Position numbers and translations under genes: made by a program. A DNA stretch of 64,000 nucleotides from the NCBI GenBank assembly GCA_014155875.1, contig JACEFZ010025058.1, positions 2,959,001 to 3,023,000 on the forward strand. The letters are read 5' to 3'. Origin of the DNA: Cepaea nemoralis. Its lineage: Eukaryota > Mollusca > Gastropoda > Stylommatophora > Helicidae. Shown here piece by piece: positions 34,352-45,214 of the stretch; the first letter of the stretch is position 1, and every line of letters begins with the position of its first letter. The notes beneath the pieces were generated by a model. That model was given only the letters and a program-made list of their open reading frames with translations, was not told the DNA's origin and did not search any database.

Positions 34352-34352
<1 letters not shown>
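34023..34352. other. No recognised gene
   Basis: AT-rich, unremarkable. Confidence 0.45.

Positions 34353-34445
<93 letters not shown>
34353..34445. repeat. (GT)n then (TA)n
   Basis: GT tract to about 34381 followed by TA to 34445. It abuts the 3' end of a SINE-A copy and may be its expanded tail. Confidence 0.96.
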
Positions 34446-34447
<2 letters not shown>

Positions 34448-34532
34448 GCATATCCTTTACAGGACATCGCTGTCAACAGCAGCATCTTTCCGCTGTCTGT
34501 TGATTTCTTGGCAAGATTACGCTCAGTAGTTT
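34446..34532 (-). mobile_element. SINE-A fragment
   Basis: Contains CGCATATCCTTTACAGGACA and GATTTCTTGGCAAGATTACG, the reverse complement of the SINE-A 3' half. Cut by (TA)n on both sides. Confidence 0.88.
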
Positions 34533-34554
34533 ATATATATATACACATATATAC

Positions 34555-34585
<31 letters not shown>

Positions 34586-34624
34586 CACACATACACATAT
34601 ACACACACACACACACACATACAC
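34533..34624. repeat. (TA)n and (CA)n
   Basis: Mixed TA and CA dinucleotide tracts. Confidence 0.95.
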
Positions 34625-34690
34625 GCCATGCTGTGATAACCGTTAGACCACGCGCTCTATCGGCAAGCTCGGTCTGTCAGCGCGAGACCG
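34625..34690 (-). mobile_element. tRNA-like SINE head, partial
   Basis: The minus strand reads GCGTGGTCTAACGGTTATCA, which fits a pol III A box in a tRNA-like context. No B box or acceptor stem follows, so it is a SINE scrap and not a tRNA gene. Confidence 0.4.
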
Positions 34691-34699
34691 CGAACTAAG

Positions 34700-36176
34700 A
34701 TGCATTTTGACAAAAGAAGTCCCGTTGAAAATTTGCACAATTATAAACGATCTAGCCCGTATAGAGTGATGAAAAATTACTCATAAATACAATATTGGGT
34801 GCTGAATTTAAACACACATTCATTATCATTGTAGTCGCTCTGAATATTCCATGACAATATTAAATGTTCATAGCTGGAGTGTGACAAGGAAAACTACTAT
34901 CTCCCGTCATTGAAATATCACATTACAACATGTGATTTTCATACTTTCATTGTGACATTGATTGTCAAATTAAATGGTCGAACATTTACAAAATACACAT
35001 GAAAATGGATGCTAAATGGAAATTAATATAGTAGAACATGTATCACGTCTCATAAAACTGTATATACAGGTTTACTTACCACTTAGAATAGACACCCTCG
35101 TTGTCCGGTATATTCTGAAGGGATTCCTGAAGCCCGAGAAATTTAGAACGCAAAACGTGGAAGGGAAAACTATATCAAGTAATCGTTGTCTATTTTAACG
35201 CGATCTTGAAATAATCTGGGAATTTAACATCATGAGTACGATGAGTACGTATTACGTCCCCATATAGAAGACATAAAAATAAAGTAACCGAAAGTCACCG
35301 CAAAAATAACTCTCCGGTATAATTCGGCGAACCTGAAACGTAGTGCCTAGAATTATAAACATCCAGTGCCGTGATGGAGATCTACAACAACACTTTGCTC
35401 TTCCTTAAGTGATCCATATACAATCATATAATAGGACTCTATCATTGTGTATTAGTCTTCGTGAGTAACGCAGGTCGTCTTGACATACGATGATCCTGTT
35501 CATCTTTGTTAGTGAAGTGATACCCTTCATCTAACAGTTAAGGAAGCACACTAAATTAAGATGTATCAACCTTTCTAACCGTTATTAAATGTAATACCGA
35601 AAAGATTGTATACCGGCTTAGACTCGTTCCTAGAGTTCTATACATACATGTATACCCAAGATTGGGGGAAGCAGATTTCTGATCTCATTAAATACCACGT
35701 TTCCTAGACAACTAAACCTATATAAAACCAGATGGACAGGGGAAAGAATACCCAGACACAATAGTCACGGTAGACAAAGATATTCTTCCTAAAACACTGT
35801 TAATTAAGTTAACTGGTTGGTTCATGATGTTAAGATCTGGTTTCTCAGGCAGGGGAAGATGATCAGAAGACATTGAGATCTACCTTGCGGAACCTTTCCA
35901 GTCTCAACACTCTACAAGACAGTAACATATTTCCAGTGGGGGTGGGGGGAGAGGGTGGGGGGGGGGGGGGAGGAGAAGACGTATAGACACTACTGTCAGT
36001 ATCTTCAGTCAGGTCTGAGCATGAGTATACCCAGGGGTCAGGTATATATTTATATAACCTGCTCATATAGATCTGAGACTCAAGATCCAGAGAAAGGAGA
36101 AGAGTCTCAGGTCATGTTCGGACTGAGTTGGTTCAGATGACTATCCTTGAGTTATTTTTTTCAGTTAACCCCATTT
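34700..36176. other. Mostly unrecognised; relic related to hAT right end
   Basis: Bases about 35000-35215 resemble 53260-53412 (shared GAAAACTATATCAAGTAATC versus GGAAACAATATCAAGTAATC, then TAAC.CGATCTTGAAATAA), the right part of the hAT-like element. A G-rich run lies at 35937-35974. Nothing else supportable. Confidence 0.45.
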
Positions 36177-36412
36177 GGTCAGTCTCCCTAGCGAAGAAGT
36201 AAACGACATTCTCCGTAATCCCGTATAGCCACGCGAGGAATACAGCTGCACGAGATTCGGCAGCGGATCGCGTCGCATTGGTTACTTACGGGGTATGTGA
36301 GCCGGTCGCTCAGAAAACAAATGCAAACTACTGAGTGTAATCTTACCAAGAACATCAACAACAGCTTAAAAAGGCTGGTGTTGACTGCAATGTCGTGTAA
36401 GGGATATGCAAC
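36177..36412 (+). mobile_element. SINE-A, near full length
   Basis: Runs from a CTCCCTAGCG-type head through GGGGTATGTGAGCCGGTCGC, TCAGAAAACAAATGCAAACT and ATCTTACCAAGAACATCAAC to GTAAGGGATATGCAA. Other copies: 9561, 34446, 55415, 56003 and 63900. Confidence 0.85.
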
Positions 36413-37530
36413 TTCAAAAATTACAAAAGATTTTTTTTGTTTTAAATCACACTTTTGAGAAGTGTAAACAAAGGAGGAAATTTTTTTTTCCAATTCAGCT
36501 AGACGGGTAGTCATTTTGATAGAGGATTGCAGAACCTTGGTGACAGGAGCACCCCAGCTCATCCTCAAAAGTCAAGCTTTGTCATTATTACAACATTACC
36601 TCTAATCAGCAATGGGAGAGAGGCCCTACCAGCACTTTTGAAGAGGTAGAATACTTGTTTCAGTTGTTACCATCATCTTAACAACCTGCATCAGACCCTA
36701 CCTTCATGAAAGGAGACAGTTGTTATGTTGATTGACCGAACTTCAGAGTCGAGAAAGTAGATTTTTAGAACAATGGCGTTCCATCAACGAAGACATCAAT
36801 ATTATAAACGTCACAGGTGAAGTCTAGTTTGGTTCCAGAGTGTTCGGAACACAGTCAAGGGCCTCGCCTCAGTTTCAAAATGTTCCACATTTTATAAAGG
36901 AGGCAGCCGCCAAACAAACCAGGTGACCCGTGTCTGTCTTCCCGGACCATAACGGAACAAAGACTATTATTAACTTCTCTGATGTCAGTGATGAACTTAT
37001 CCGCTGGGGCGTCTCATATCCGCGCTAAGGGCTATCTTCCACCAGCCACCCATTTCCTGCTTTAATTGTTTCTGTAAATTGGCTTTCATTTTGCTTGGTT
37101 GAGCATGTGCCTCAATTAAATTGATCCGCATTCAGTTCACTACCGTCGTGACTTGTCATTGTCTGGGGATAGTTAAATCTGCATATTAAGAATACAACAA
37201 GCGGAAACCAGAACGTTCCTGAAGGAGATAGGTAGGAGATAATCTGCGATCAGTGATGTGATGTCTTTGCAGTCATCCCCACCAGTTTCGCCACATGAAG
37301 TAGCACGTGCATTTTGGGACCCATGATTCTATAGGGGTGGGTATGGGTGGCTGACAGTGAGGCTAGATGAAGATAAAGGTTGAATACCCATTAGAGTCTA
37401 GTTAAGTATGCCCAATGCTTCTGCAAGTGTGTCGTGGGCGCAAATCTGTCTAACTCGACTTGACTGAGTCCGTTAGTCTGTTAAGTTAGGACATGACACT
37501 TTTACACGCCTTCAACTGCAAGGGCCAGGG
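36413..37530. other. No recognised gene
   Basis: No repeats, no coding similarity. Possible unique sequence. Confidence 0.45.
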
Positions 37531-37539
37531 TTTTAGACC

Positions 37540-37760
37540 CATATTTGTTATAGACCAAACGGCACTACGCGAGCGATGTGGGCCGTATCACACCGACCGC
37601 CTTTACTTCCCATGTCATTATCAGGCACCCATTTTAAGCTGGGGAGACCTGAATGCCAACGCCAATTTTAAAACATTGGAAACAGCCCAGCTGATGATCG
37701 AACCCCTGACGACCGGATCGGCAGGGCTGTCTTTAGCGACAGAGCTAGCAAAGTACCCTC
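37540..37760 (-). mobile_element. Putative tRNA-derived SINE
   Basis: The minus strand has TAGCTCTGTCGCTAAAGACA followed by CAGGGGTTCGATCATC, resembling A and B pol III boxes at tRNA-like spacing. The 117-codon frame on the plus strand is probably only antisense to this. No second copy in the window confirms it. Confidence 0.45.
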
Positions 37761-37996
37761 ACGTTTATACTTTAACAGTGCACAACTACAGAAGCTTAGG
37801 TACAGGCCCGTTCGTGTTCGTGGTCGGCAGACTGATATGTGGATGATGACATATTGACGACGTACGATTAAGATGTCTAAGAACCATAATGTATCATTAT
37901 GGTTTCGTGGGCTTGGTTTATATTGCTGGTAGACTATTCTACTTGTCAGGTTTTGGTAATTCTTAATACACCGTTCACATACCGGTTGTATAGAAC

Positions 37997-38064
37997 CATC
38001 CATCCATCCATCCATCCATCCATCCATCCATCCATCCATCCATCCATCCATCCATCCATCCATC
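37997..38064. repeat. (ATCC)n, 3' tail of minus-strand LINE-B
   Basis: On the minus strand it is (ATGG)n after the LINE-B terminal CATGGCACATGATGG, so it is an expanded LINE tail. Confidence 0.95.
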
Positions 38065-38433
38065 ATGTGCCATGCCGATAAGCATAGGCGGTCATGTTTT
38101 GCCATCTCACTCGATCACCAGAGTTGTGGATCAGCTCCGTGTTTCCGTCTCGACTATGTCACGTGGCCAAGCCATTCAGGTATCTACTTCTCGACCTTCC
38201 CCATGGTCTCTTCCTTTCGATCTTGCCAGTTGTCACTAAGTTCTCCAATTCATTTCTTCTCATAACACGCATAAAAGACTCTGACTTCTACGTCTAATAT
38301 ACGTAATCAGTTTACGATCTTCATTTGTTTCTTGGAGGCCTTGTTCATTGGTTTTTCTGTCTGCCCATGGTATTCTTTGCATTTTCCTCAGAAATCACAT
38401 TTCACCAGCCATTAGATTGTTTTCAGCTTGTCT
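38065..38433 (-). pseudogene. LINE-B (minus copy), C-terminal segment
   Basis: The minus strand carries the LINE-B C-terminus ([19 protein letters not shown] end, RGRSRK block, TDRKTNEQGLQETNEDRKL block). It breaks off at 38433 inside the QAEKH codons. The next expected bases (GCTCATTGTCC) are found at 46536. The plus-strand LINE-B of 38434-46535 is therefore inserted in this copy. Confidence 0.88.
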
Positions 38434-38465
38434 ACTTCCGGTAAAAATGGCGACGACGTGACGCG
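38434..38465 (+). promoter_or_regulatory. LINE-B 5' end with ETS, YY1-like and CRE-like sites
   Basis: ACTTCCGG (38434-38441) is a consensus ETS site on the opposite strand. AAAATGGCGAC (38444-38454) matches the YY1 core. GTGACGCG (38458-38465) contains a CRE half-site. They sit at the very start of the LINE, as in TATA-less internal promoters. Confidence 0.5.
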
Positions 38466-38789
38466 TTTATTCTTCGGGAGACGCTGTTTAGTGTTTTCCT
38501 GTGGATTATGTGGTGTTATTTCGTATTCGTTTATTGGAAGTGTTTAAAAAAGGCCACGGAAGGCAGGTGGTGGATGAAATTTTGAGGGCAGCCGACAGAT
38601 ATTTGTTAGGTATGGTCTCAAGTTCGCGACGGCAGGCAGAGGATCTCTTTCGCGAGACAATGGCTGCGGTCACCCGACCAATATGGTTACTGCCATAGAG
38701 GAAAGCAACGGCAAACTACCTCTTTAAAAGTGCCTAGTACATTACGATTCGCCTAAAGACTGATCATCCCAAGACAAGGACAGAGACAT

Positions 38790-39646
38790 TAAAATTAGCA
38801 GCATGGAATGTTAGGACGCTAAACGATGACGAAAAATTAGATAACATAAAACAAGAAATGGAAAGAGAAAAAATTAATATTTTAGGGATGTGCAAAACGA
38901 GATAGACAGGAGCAGGCATCAAGATAGATGAAGATTTTAAGATTATTTATTCTGGAGGTGAAGATCGACAAAGGGGAGTAGCAATTATTTTGGACCGGAA
39001 AACATCAAAATCTGTTCAAGGATATTGGGCCGTGTCGGACAGAGTTATACTAGTTAAATTAGTGGCAGACCTTTTAACATAAATGTTATTAAAGTATATG
39101 CCCCAACAGGAGAATCCAGTGAAGATAGTTTAGAGGAATTTTATAATGACATGGAGTCTGCCTTAAAGACACATACAAATTCAGAAATAAACATCATAAT
39201 AGGGGACTTCAATGGAAAAGTAGGAAATCAAGGTGATAGATACACAGTAGGAAACTATAGGTTAGGAGAATGAAATGAAAGAGGATACAGACTCGTAGAG
39301 TAGGCAAAATAACAGGAAATGATCGTAGGAAACACCTGGTTTAAGCAACACCTTAGAAGATTATGGATATGGAGGAGTCATGATAGCAGGATTAGAAACT
39401 AGATTGACTACATTCTGATTAGCAGAAGATTTAGAAACGCATTAACAATAGCAAAAACAGTTCCCAGTGCTGATTGTTATAGTTACCACAGATTACTTAC
39501 AGGAACATTGAGGATAAAGTTGAAGAAAGTCAAGTATATAACAGGAAACACTAAATATGATTTGTGTACATTGAGAAATGACAAGGAAATACAAAACAAA
39601 TTCAACATAGAAGTAAAGAACAGATTTGATATATTGTCTGAACTAA
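38790..39646 (+). pseudogene. LINE-B endonuclease domain
   Basis: Reads TLKLAAWNVRTLNDDEKLDN (N-V-R-T start), ILGMCKTR (catalytic Glu lost), then in changed frames IGDFNGKVGNQGDRY-like and NQIDYILISRRFRN, ending SADCYSDHRLLTGTLRIKLK (S-D-H). Multiple stops (38903, 39081, 39271) and frameshifts make it non-functional. It breaks at 39647 where LINE-F is inserted, and resumes at 43189 with DDQWEMLKNSISLAAETTIP. Confidence 0.8.
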
Positions 39647-39658
39647 AGATCCTATTCT

Positions 39659-39693
39659 CCCCCGATGGTGTTTCCACCTTGTCGTGGTGGGGG
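39659..39693 (+). other. LINE-F 5' hairpin
   Basis: CCCCC (39659-39663) can pair with GGGGG (39689-39693), enclosing an inner CCAC/GTGG stem (39674-39677 with 39684-39687). The same design begins element J (43451-43488). Confidence 0.6.
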
Positions 39694-39863
39694 AGCTTGA
39701 GTTTCTCAATGACCCTGAGAGCTATGCCGGTGGTAGCGTAGCTACCAGCAGGGCCTCCCAAGCCGGACAGGTAAAAGGGTAGAGAACAGACAAAGAGAAA
39801 CACCCTGGTCCTCCAGGTTGGGGGTTAAAGCGTGGAGTTAACATCCCCACATTTGTAAAAATC

Positions 39864-42800
39864 TTGTTTGTTACGAAACAGATGCATGAGCCTCGATATC
39901 GGACTGACTTATCTGGACAACGACTTTGGAACGTTAAAGGACTTTTGAGATTTGGAACATGGAATGTACGGACACTATATCGAGCTGGAGCGGCCGAAGA
40001 ACTAACCCGGGAGCTGGTTGAGTATCAAATGGATATAACAGCAATTCAAGAAATAAGGTGGCCAGGAGAGGGTACTTTAGAGCATAATGGAATGATTATA
40101 ATATATGGAGGGAACACCCAAAATAAACATGAATTAGGAACAGGATTTGTCATCAAAAAAGAGTTATGGGGGAACGTTTTAAACTATAAAGCTGTTAATG
40201 ACAGGATTAGTAAATTACGAATAAAAGGTAAATGGAAAAATATAACGATGATTAATGTACATGCACCTACTGAAGAGAAAGAAGATGATATTAAAGAAGA
40301 CTTTTATAATGATCTGGAAGATGTCATAGAAGAAACCCCCAAACAGGACATCCTGATTGTGCTGGGAGACTTCAATGCAAAAATAGGTAGAGAGCAAACT
40401 AATAAAAAAGTGGCCGGTATGGAAAGCCTACATACAACTTCAAATGATAATGGATGGAGAGTCATCAACCTGGCAGAAGCCAAAGGACTGCAGATTAGCA
40501 GTACCAGACTACAAAGAAAGGATATACACAAACAAACTTGGAAATCATGTGACAAGAGAACCTATAATCAAATAGATCACATTTTAATTAACAACAGAAA
40601 TGCATCAAACATACAGCAAGTTAGAAGTTATAGAGGAGCAGCTGAGTGCCACAGTGACCACTTCCTCGTTGGAGCAAAATTTAAAATAAAACTTAAGAGA
40701 GCTTTCTATACTAAATTACAAAGATTACACCCAACATATAACAGAGAAAAACTACAAGAAATTACAGTCAAAGAGAAATTTACAGATGAAATAAAATGTA
40801 AACTTGAAACTCTGCAAAACCCTTTGGAGGAAAGCGTTGACCAAACTTGGTTGAACATCAAGAATACAATTCAATCTACCGCAGAAGAATGTCTCGGTGT
40901 GTTAACCACGCATAGAAAGAACAGATGGTTCAATCAAAAATGTGAAGAAGCAGTCATTAGGAAAAAGAAAATGCCAGACATTTATGGTTAAATGACATCA
41001 ACAACATCCAAAAGGAAGAGCATTATAGAAATGAATGTAAAGAGGCTACAAAAATAGTCCGACAGCAGAAGCGAGAATATATGAGTAATATAATCAAAGA
41101 TATGGAAACTAATCACCAGAAAAATGAATCCAGAAAATTTTTTAAAGAACTGAAGTCAATGAAACGAGGGCACCAACAAAACACATATGGTTTAAAAGAC
41201 AAAAATGGGAATATGATAAATACCAATGAGGAAATGTGCAACACATGGAAAGAATATTTTGTTGAATTACTAAATTGTGAAGCTCCAAGTAACATTTTCC
41301 CACAGGAAGAGGTTCTAACATGCGAACCACAAATTGAAGAACCTACATTTGAAGAAATCCTATATGTAATCACACGACTTAAAAACAATAAGGCAACTGG
41401 GACTGATGGAATTGCTGCTGAATTTATAAAGGCAGGTGGCCATGCATTACATCTAAAGCTATACGAACTAATAATAAAAATCTGGAGGACAGAAGAATTA
41501 CCCCATGACTGGAAAGAGTCATTATTGATACCTATCTTTAAGAAAGGAGACAAGTTCCAATGTGGAAATTATAGAGGAATATCACTACTGTCCACAAGCT
41601 ATAAGATACTATCCGCAGTATTACTAAATAGACTAAAACCATATTCAGAAGACATATTAGGTGACTACCAGGCGGGTTTTAGACAAAACAGATCAACAAT
41701 AGATCAGATATTTATCTTACGACAAATAGCCGAGAAAAATTGGGAATATAAAAGAGATCTCCATAACATTTTTGTGGATTTTAAAAAGGCTTATGATAGT
41801 GTCCATAGGAATAGTCTATGGAATGCTATGCAGGAATTTGGAATACCAAGGAAGTTAATCAACATGACCAGACTATGCATGGAAGATACTTATAATATAG
41901 TAACATATAAAGGCAGGAAATCAGACCCTTCCAAATAACATCTGGCTTGAAACAGGGTGATGCACTATCGCCGCTACTCTTCAATCTGGCTCTAGAGAAA
42001 GTTGTAAGGAAGGTAAAGGAGGAATGTGATATTGGAGGAACATCCAAGCTGCTTGGTTATGCAGATGATATAGATATTATAGGGCAAAGTGAACAAAAGA
42101 CATTGGAAATATTGACTCACTTAAAGGAAAAAGCCCAACAGATGGGGCTGGTTATCAACCAAGATAAGACAGAATATATGGTAATTTCAAGAGACGGAAT
42201 GGCTAAAAACTCTGGCCACATACAAATAGATAATATGACCATTAAAAGAACGGAAACATACAAATACCTGGGTACAATCTTCAACTGCTCCAACATCATA
42301 AGGGAAGAAATACAAACTAGAATCAACTCTGGAAATAAGATATACTATGCACTACAACATCTACTAAAATCAAAGGCGCTATCTCGTAACACCAAAATCA
42401 CAATATACAAAACACTGATCAGACCAGTTGTGCTGTATGGCTCTGAAACCTGGAGTACAACGAAAGGAGACGAAGCCTTGTTACAAACCTTTGAGAACAA
42501 AATTTTAAGACGCATCTTTGGACCCATTAGGGATACACAAAGTGGAGAGTGGAAAAGAAGAAGTAACAAAGACATTTATGATCTGTTTAAGTCCCCGCTA
42601 ATCACTGGTATTATGAAGGCTAATAGACTACAATGGCTGGGGCATATAGAAAGAATGGAAGATAATAGGGAAACAAAACTTGCTTACACTCAGGAAATAA
42701 AAGACCGTAGACCCCGAGGTAGACCAAGAAGGCGGAGGAGAGATAGTGCACATACAGACCTACAAGCACTTGAAATCAACGACTGGCAAGAGAAGGTCCA

Positions 42801-42864
42801 CCAGAGAGACGAATGGAGACGGATTGTATCTGCAGCAAAGAATCTCAATGGCTCGGAACGCTGA
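39864..42864 (+). pseudogene. LINE-F EN-RT polyprotein, two frameshifts
   Basis: The endonuclease (39864-40970) has LRFGTWNVRTLYRAG, DITAIQEIRW (E), ILIVLGDFNAKIGRE (D, N), YNQIDHILINN (D) and AECHSDHFLVGA (D, H), all intact. A frameshift near 40970 leads to the RT frame (to 41935): NNKATGTDGIAAEFI, SLLIPIFKKGDKFQCGNYRG, YQAGFRQNRSTIDQ and IFVDFKKAYDSVHR (motif A). A second shift near 41935 leads to TSGLKQGDALSPLLFNLALE (motif B), LLGYADDIDIIGQS (motif C intact), LYGSETWSTT, RLQWLGHIERMED and RRPRGRPRRRRRDS. About 1000 codons in all, close to full RTE/CR1-like size. Only two indels separate it from an open frame. Confidence 0.92.
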
Positions 42865-42893
42865 AGAAGAAGAAGAAAGATCCCATTCTAGGA

Positions 42894-43114
42894 TTGATTG
42901 ATTGATTTAGGAACCGACATCATAGCATTCGGAGAATTATCATAAGCGCTCCGTCCCCATCCTCAGCAGCCAGCGAAGAGTTCCAACACTAATAGTTCCA
43001 TTAGCAATCTGATTATATGTCCGTCTCGTCTTTCCTCTGAGCGTTGAGCGTCGGCCAGATCCCCTCGTGACACTTCGCTGCTAATTCTTACCAGATTATG
43101 GTTATCCTATCTAG
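42894..43114 (-). mobile_element. LINE-D 3' end, insertion 1
   Basis: The minus strand matches the LINE-D end at 56426-56650 and ends in a (AATC)n tail at 42894. It is flanked by AGATCCCATTCTAGGA (42878-42893) and AGATCCTATTCCAGGA (43115-43130), a 16-bp target duplication with two mismatches. Confidence 0.85.
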
Positions 43115-43130
43115 AGATCCTATTCCAGGA

Positions 43131-43180
43131 TTGATTGATTGATTTAGGAACCGACATCACAGCATTCGTGGCATTCCCTG
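43131..43180 (-). mobile_element. LINE-D 3' end, insertion 2 (50 bp)
   Basis: Again the (AATC)n tail plus the terminal GGAACCGACATCACAGCATT segment. It is flanked by TTCCAGGA at 43123-43130 and 43181-43188. It used the same target site as insertion 1. Confidence 0.85.
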
Positions 43181-43188
43181 TTCCAGGA

Positions 43189-43450
43189 TGTGGATGATCA
43201 ATGGGAAATGTTGAAGAATTCAATCAGTTTGGCTGCAGAAACAACTATTCCAAAATTAAAGAAGGTGGGTCGTAAGGAATGGATGACTGAAGAAATTTTA
43301 CACCTAATGGAAACAAGAAGACTCAACAAAAATAATTCTGCCACATATGAAGAAATTCACAGACACGTCAGAATATTATGTAAGGAAGCAAAAAAAAAAA
43401 AAAAAAAACATGGCTTGAGGAAACGTGCTTAAATATTGAAAAACAACACA
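43189..43450 (+). pseudogene. LINE-B EN-RT linker
   Basis: Reads DDQWEMLKNSISLAAETTIP, KEWMTEEILHLMETRRLNKN and HRHVRILCKEAKKKKK. It continues the LINE-B frame broken at 39646. A run of 19 A (43390-43408) probably arose by slippage. It is cut at 43450 by element J. Confidence 0.85.
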
Positions 43451-45191
43451 CTCCCCCGATGTGTCTCCACCTTGCCGTGGTGGGGGAGCTTGCGTGTCCC
43501 ATCGACCCCATGTGCTTGCCGATGGATGAAAACTATATATCGGACAGCTCTTGGGATAGGGACCAGACTAAGAGAGACACAACCTGCTGCTCTGCAGGTA
43601 GACTGAGGATAACAGTCAAAAGATTAAATCAGGTACACGATGGCAGAAGACCTTGGTCCGGACAAAACTATAAGGCTCTGTGTCAAGGGCTGTGGCTGAA
43701 GCCACAAACCCGCGGATCTGAGAGCCGGGCCGATACACATTTACCGATAAATAGAGGTACTGAGCACGCTACATGCCCAGTTCTGATACTTGTTTGAAGG
43801 CTCTCAGCTGGGTGATATGACGGATTCCCGGATGAGAGGGCCTGGCCGTTTCTCGCTCACTGCTGCGCGGAGGTAAGGTGCTGAGCCGGCAGCACATGTA
43901 GCCTACCTCGTGAGCGAGAATAAAAATGCAGAAAGTGTCCCAGTCGAATGAAATGGCTACGAAAACTGTCTGTATCTAACACATAGAGTGTAGACAAAAG
44001 TGAAAAAAACGTCCCAATAACACAAAATGGAACGCACGGCTAGCGAATCCATTGCGTGGTCCGAAGTCAAAAGCAAAAGCTTACAGAGCGGATGTCGCCC
44101 GCAGTCTGACCGTTCCTGGTGTGTGCTTGAGCGACCAGTAAGTAACAAGCGAGATGCCCAACACATGGAAGTGAGGAACTAAAGCAGCCATGAGCAGGAC
44201 ATCGCAACTCCTTGGGTGAGCCCAGTCTCAGAGAAATATGTGCCGGCTCTGCAATTATGGAAGCCTCCTGGATAGCCTTGGATAGGCCCATGGTCTGCCC
44301 TTGCCTTCCCTTGAGGGTTAACCGTGATGTCGATGATCGTTCTATCTTGACCAGCTGAGATGTGAGCGACATCACAACAAAAAGTCTAGCGTGCCTCGAA
44401 ACCCGAGGAAGCTAACCTCATTTAAAAATGCCTGCTGAAGACGGAAGTGCCGTCCTACGGGTGGCAAACTAAAAATTGGCACTAAGCATTTACGTCCGAG
44501 TGAAATATCTCGTCCGAATGTCTCTCGTGCTAGGAACAGCTCTGACTACCTAGTTTCCGAATGCCGCTCTTGTTCGGAACAGCTCTGACTAGGTAGTTTT
44601 CCGAATGTCTGTCGTGCCTGGAACAGCTCTGACGGGCGCAACGACAAGCACATGTCCGAAAACTCGCTGAGTAGATACCATTTGCAGACCTGTCTGATTT
44701 TGAGCGGGAACGGCCCGGGGAGAACGAAATGCCCAATATATTGAAGTGAGGAATTAAAGCAGCCATGAGCAGGACGTGACGAATCCCTTGGTGAGCCCAG
44801 TACCAGGGCGCTATGTATCGGCCCTGCAACTATGGAAGCAACCTTGGATGGCGGAAAATGCTATGGACTATCCCTTCCTTCTCTTGAGGGATGACCGAAG
44901 TCCTCGACTGTTCCAACTTGACCAGCTGAGATGTGGACGGTACCACAAAAGTGAGAGTCTCCCAGGAATGCTAACCTGGTCAAAAATGCACGCATAAGCC
45001 GGATGTGTTGACCTAAGAGTTTTCAACCCAAGGGTGCCTAACGCACACCGCAATGACATCTGAAAAAACACTCCGGATGAACGAAAAGAAGAAGAAGAAG
45101 AAGAAGAAGAAGAAGAAGAAGAAGAAGAAGAAGAAGAAGAAGAAGAAGAAGAAGAAGAAGAAGAAGAAGAAGAAGAAGAAGAAGAAGAAGA
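43451..45191 (+). mobile_element. Element J: non-coding LINE-like unit, about 1.74 kb
   Basis: It begins with the LINE-F-type hairpin (CTCCCCC...GGGGGAG, 43451-43488; shared GTGGTGGGGGAGCTTG) and ends in a long (AAG)n tail as LINE-F does. It carries no endonuclease, RT or other LINE motif in any frame. The 112-codon frame at 43459 has no recognisable family. The unit at 44153-44430 is repeated at 44729-45005 (about 575-bp step). It is flanked by AACAACACA (43442-43450 and 45206-45214). It is best seen as a non-autonomous passenger of a LINE-F-like machine. Confidence 0.7.
44513..44632 (+). repeat. Three ~44-bp tandem units in element J
   Basis: TCCGAATG...GGAACAGCTCTGAC occurs three times with 42-46 bp steps between the two 575-bp copies. 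Confidence 0.8.
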
Positions 45192-45214
45192 ACAACAACA
45201 ACAACAACAACACA
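45092..45214. repeat. (AAG)n then (AAC)n
   Basis: About 33 AAG units (tail of element J), then AAC units that probably extend the target duplication. Confidence 0.97.

Larger units (their letters stand above)
39659..42877 (+). mobile_element. LINE-F, nearly complete
   Basis: It runs from a 5' hairpin (CCCCC...GGGGG, 39659-39693) through a 200-bp leader, one EN-RT ORF and an (GAA)n tail. It is flanked by AGATCCTATTCT (39647-39658) and AGATCCCATTCT (42878-42889), one mismatch. Another fragment of this family lies at 1-374. Confidence 0.9.

Noticed and set aside
34625..34690. tRNA gene
   Set aside because: Only an A-box-like stretch; no full cloverleaf or B box, so a SINE scrap is more likely.
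37493..37846. 117-codon protein gene
   Set aside because: Overlaps a probable tRNA-derived SINE on the other strand and has no recognisable family.
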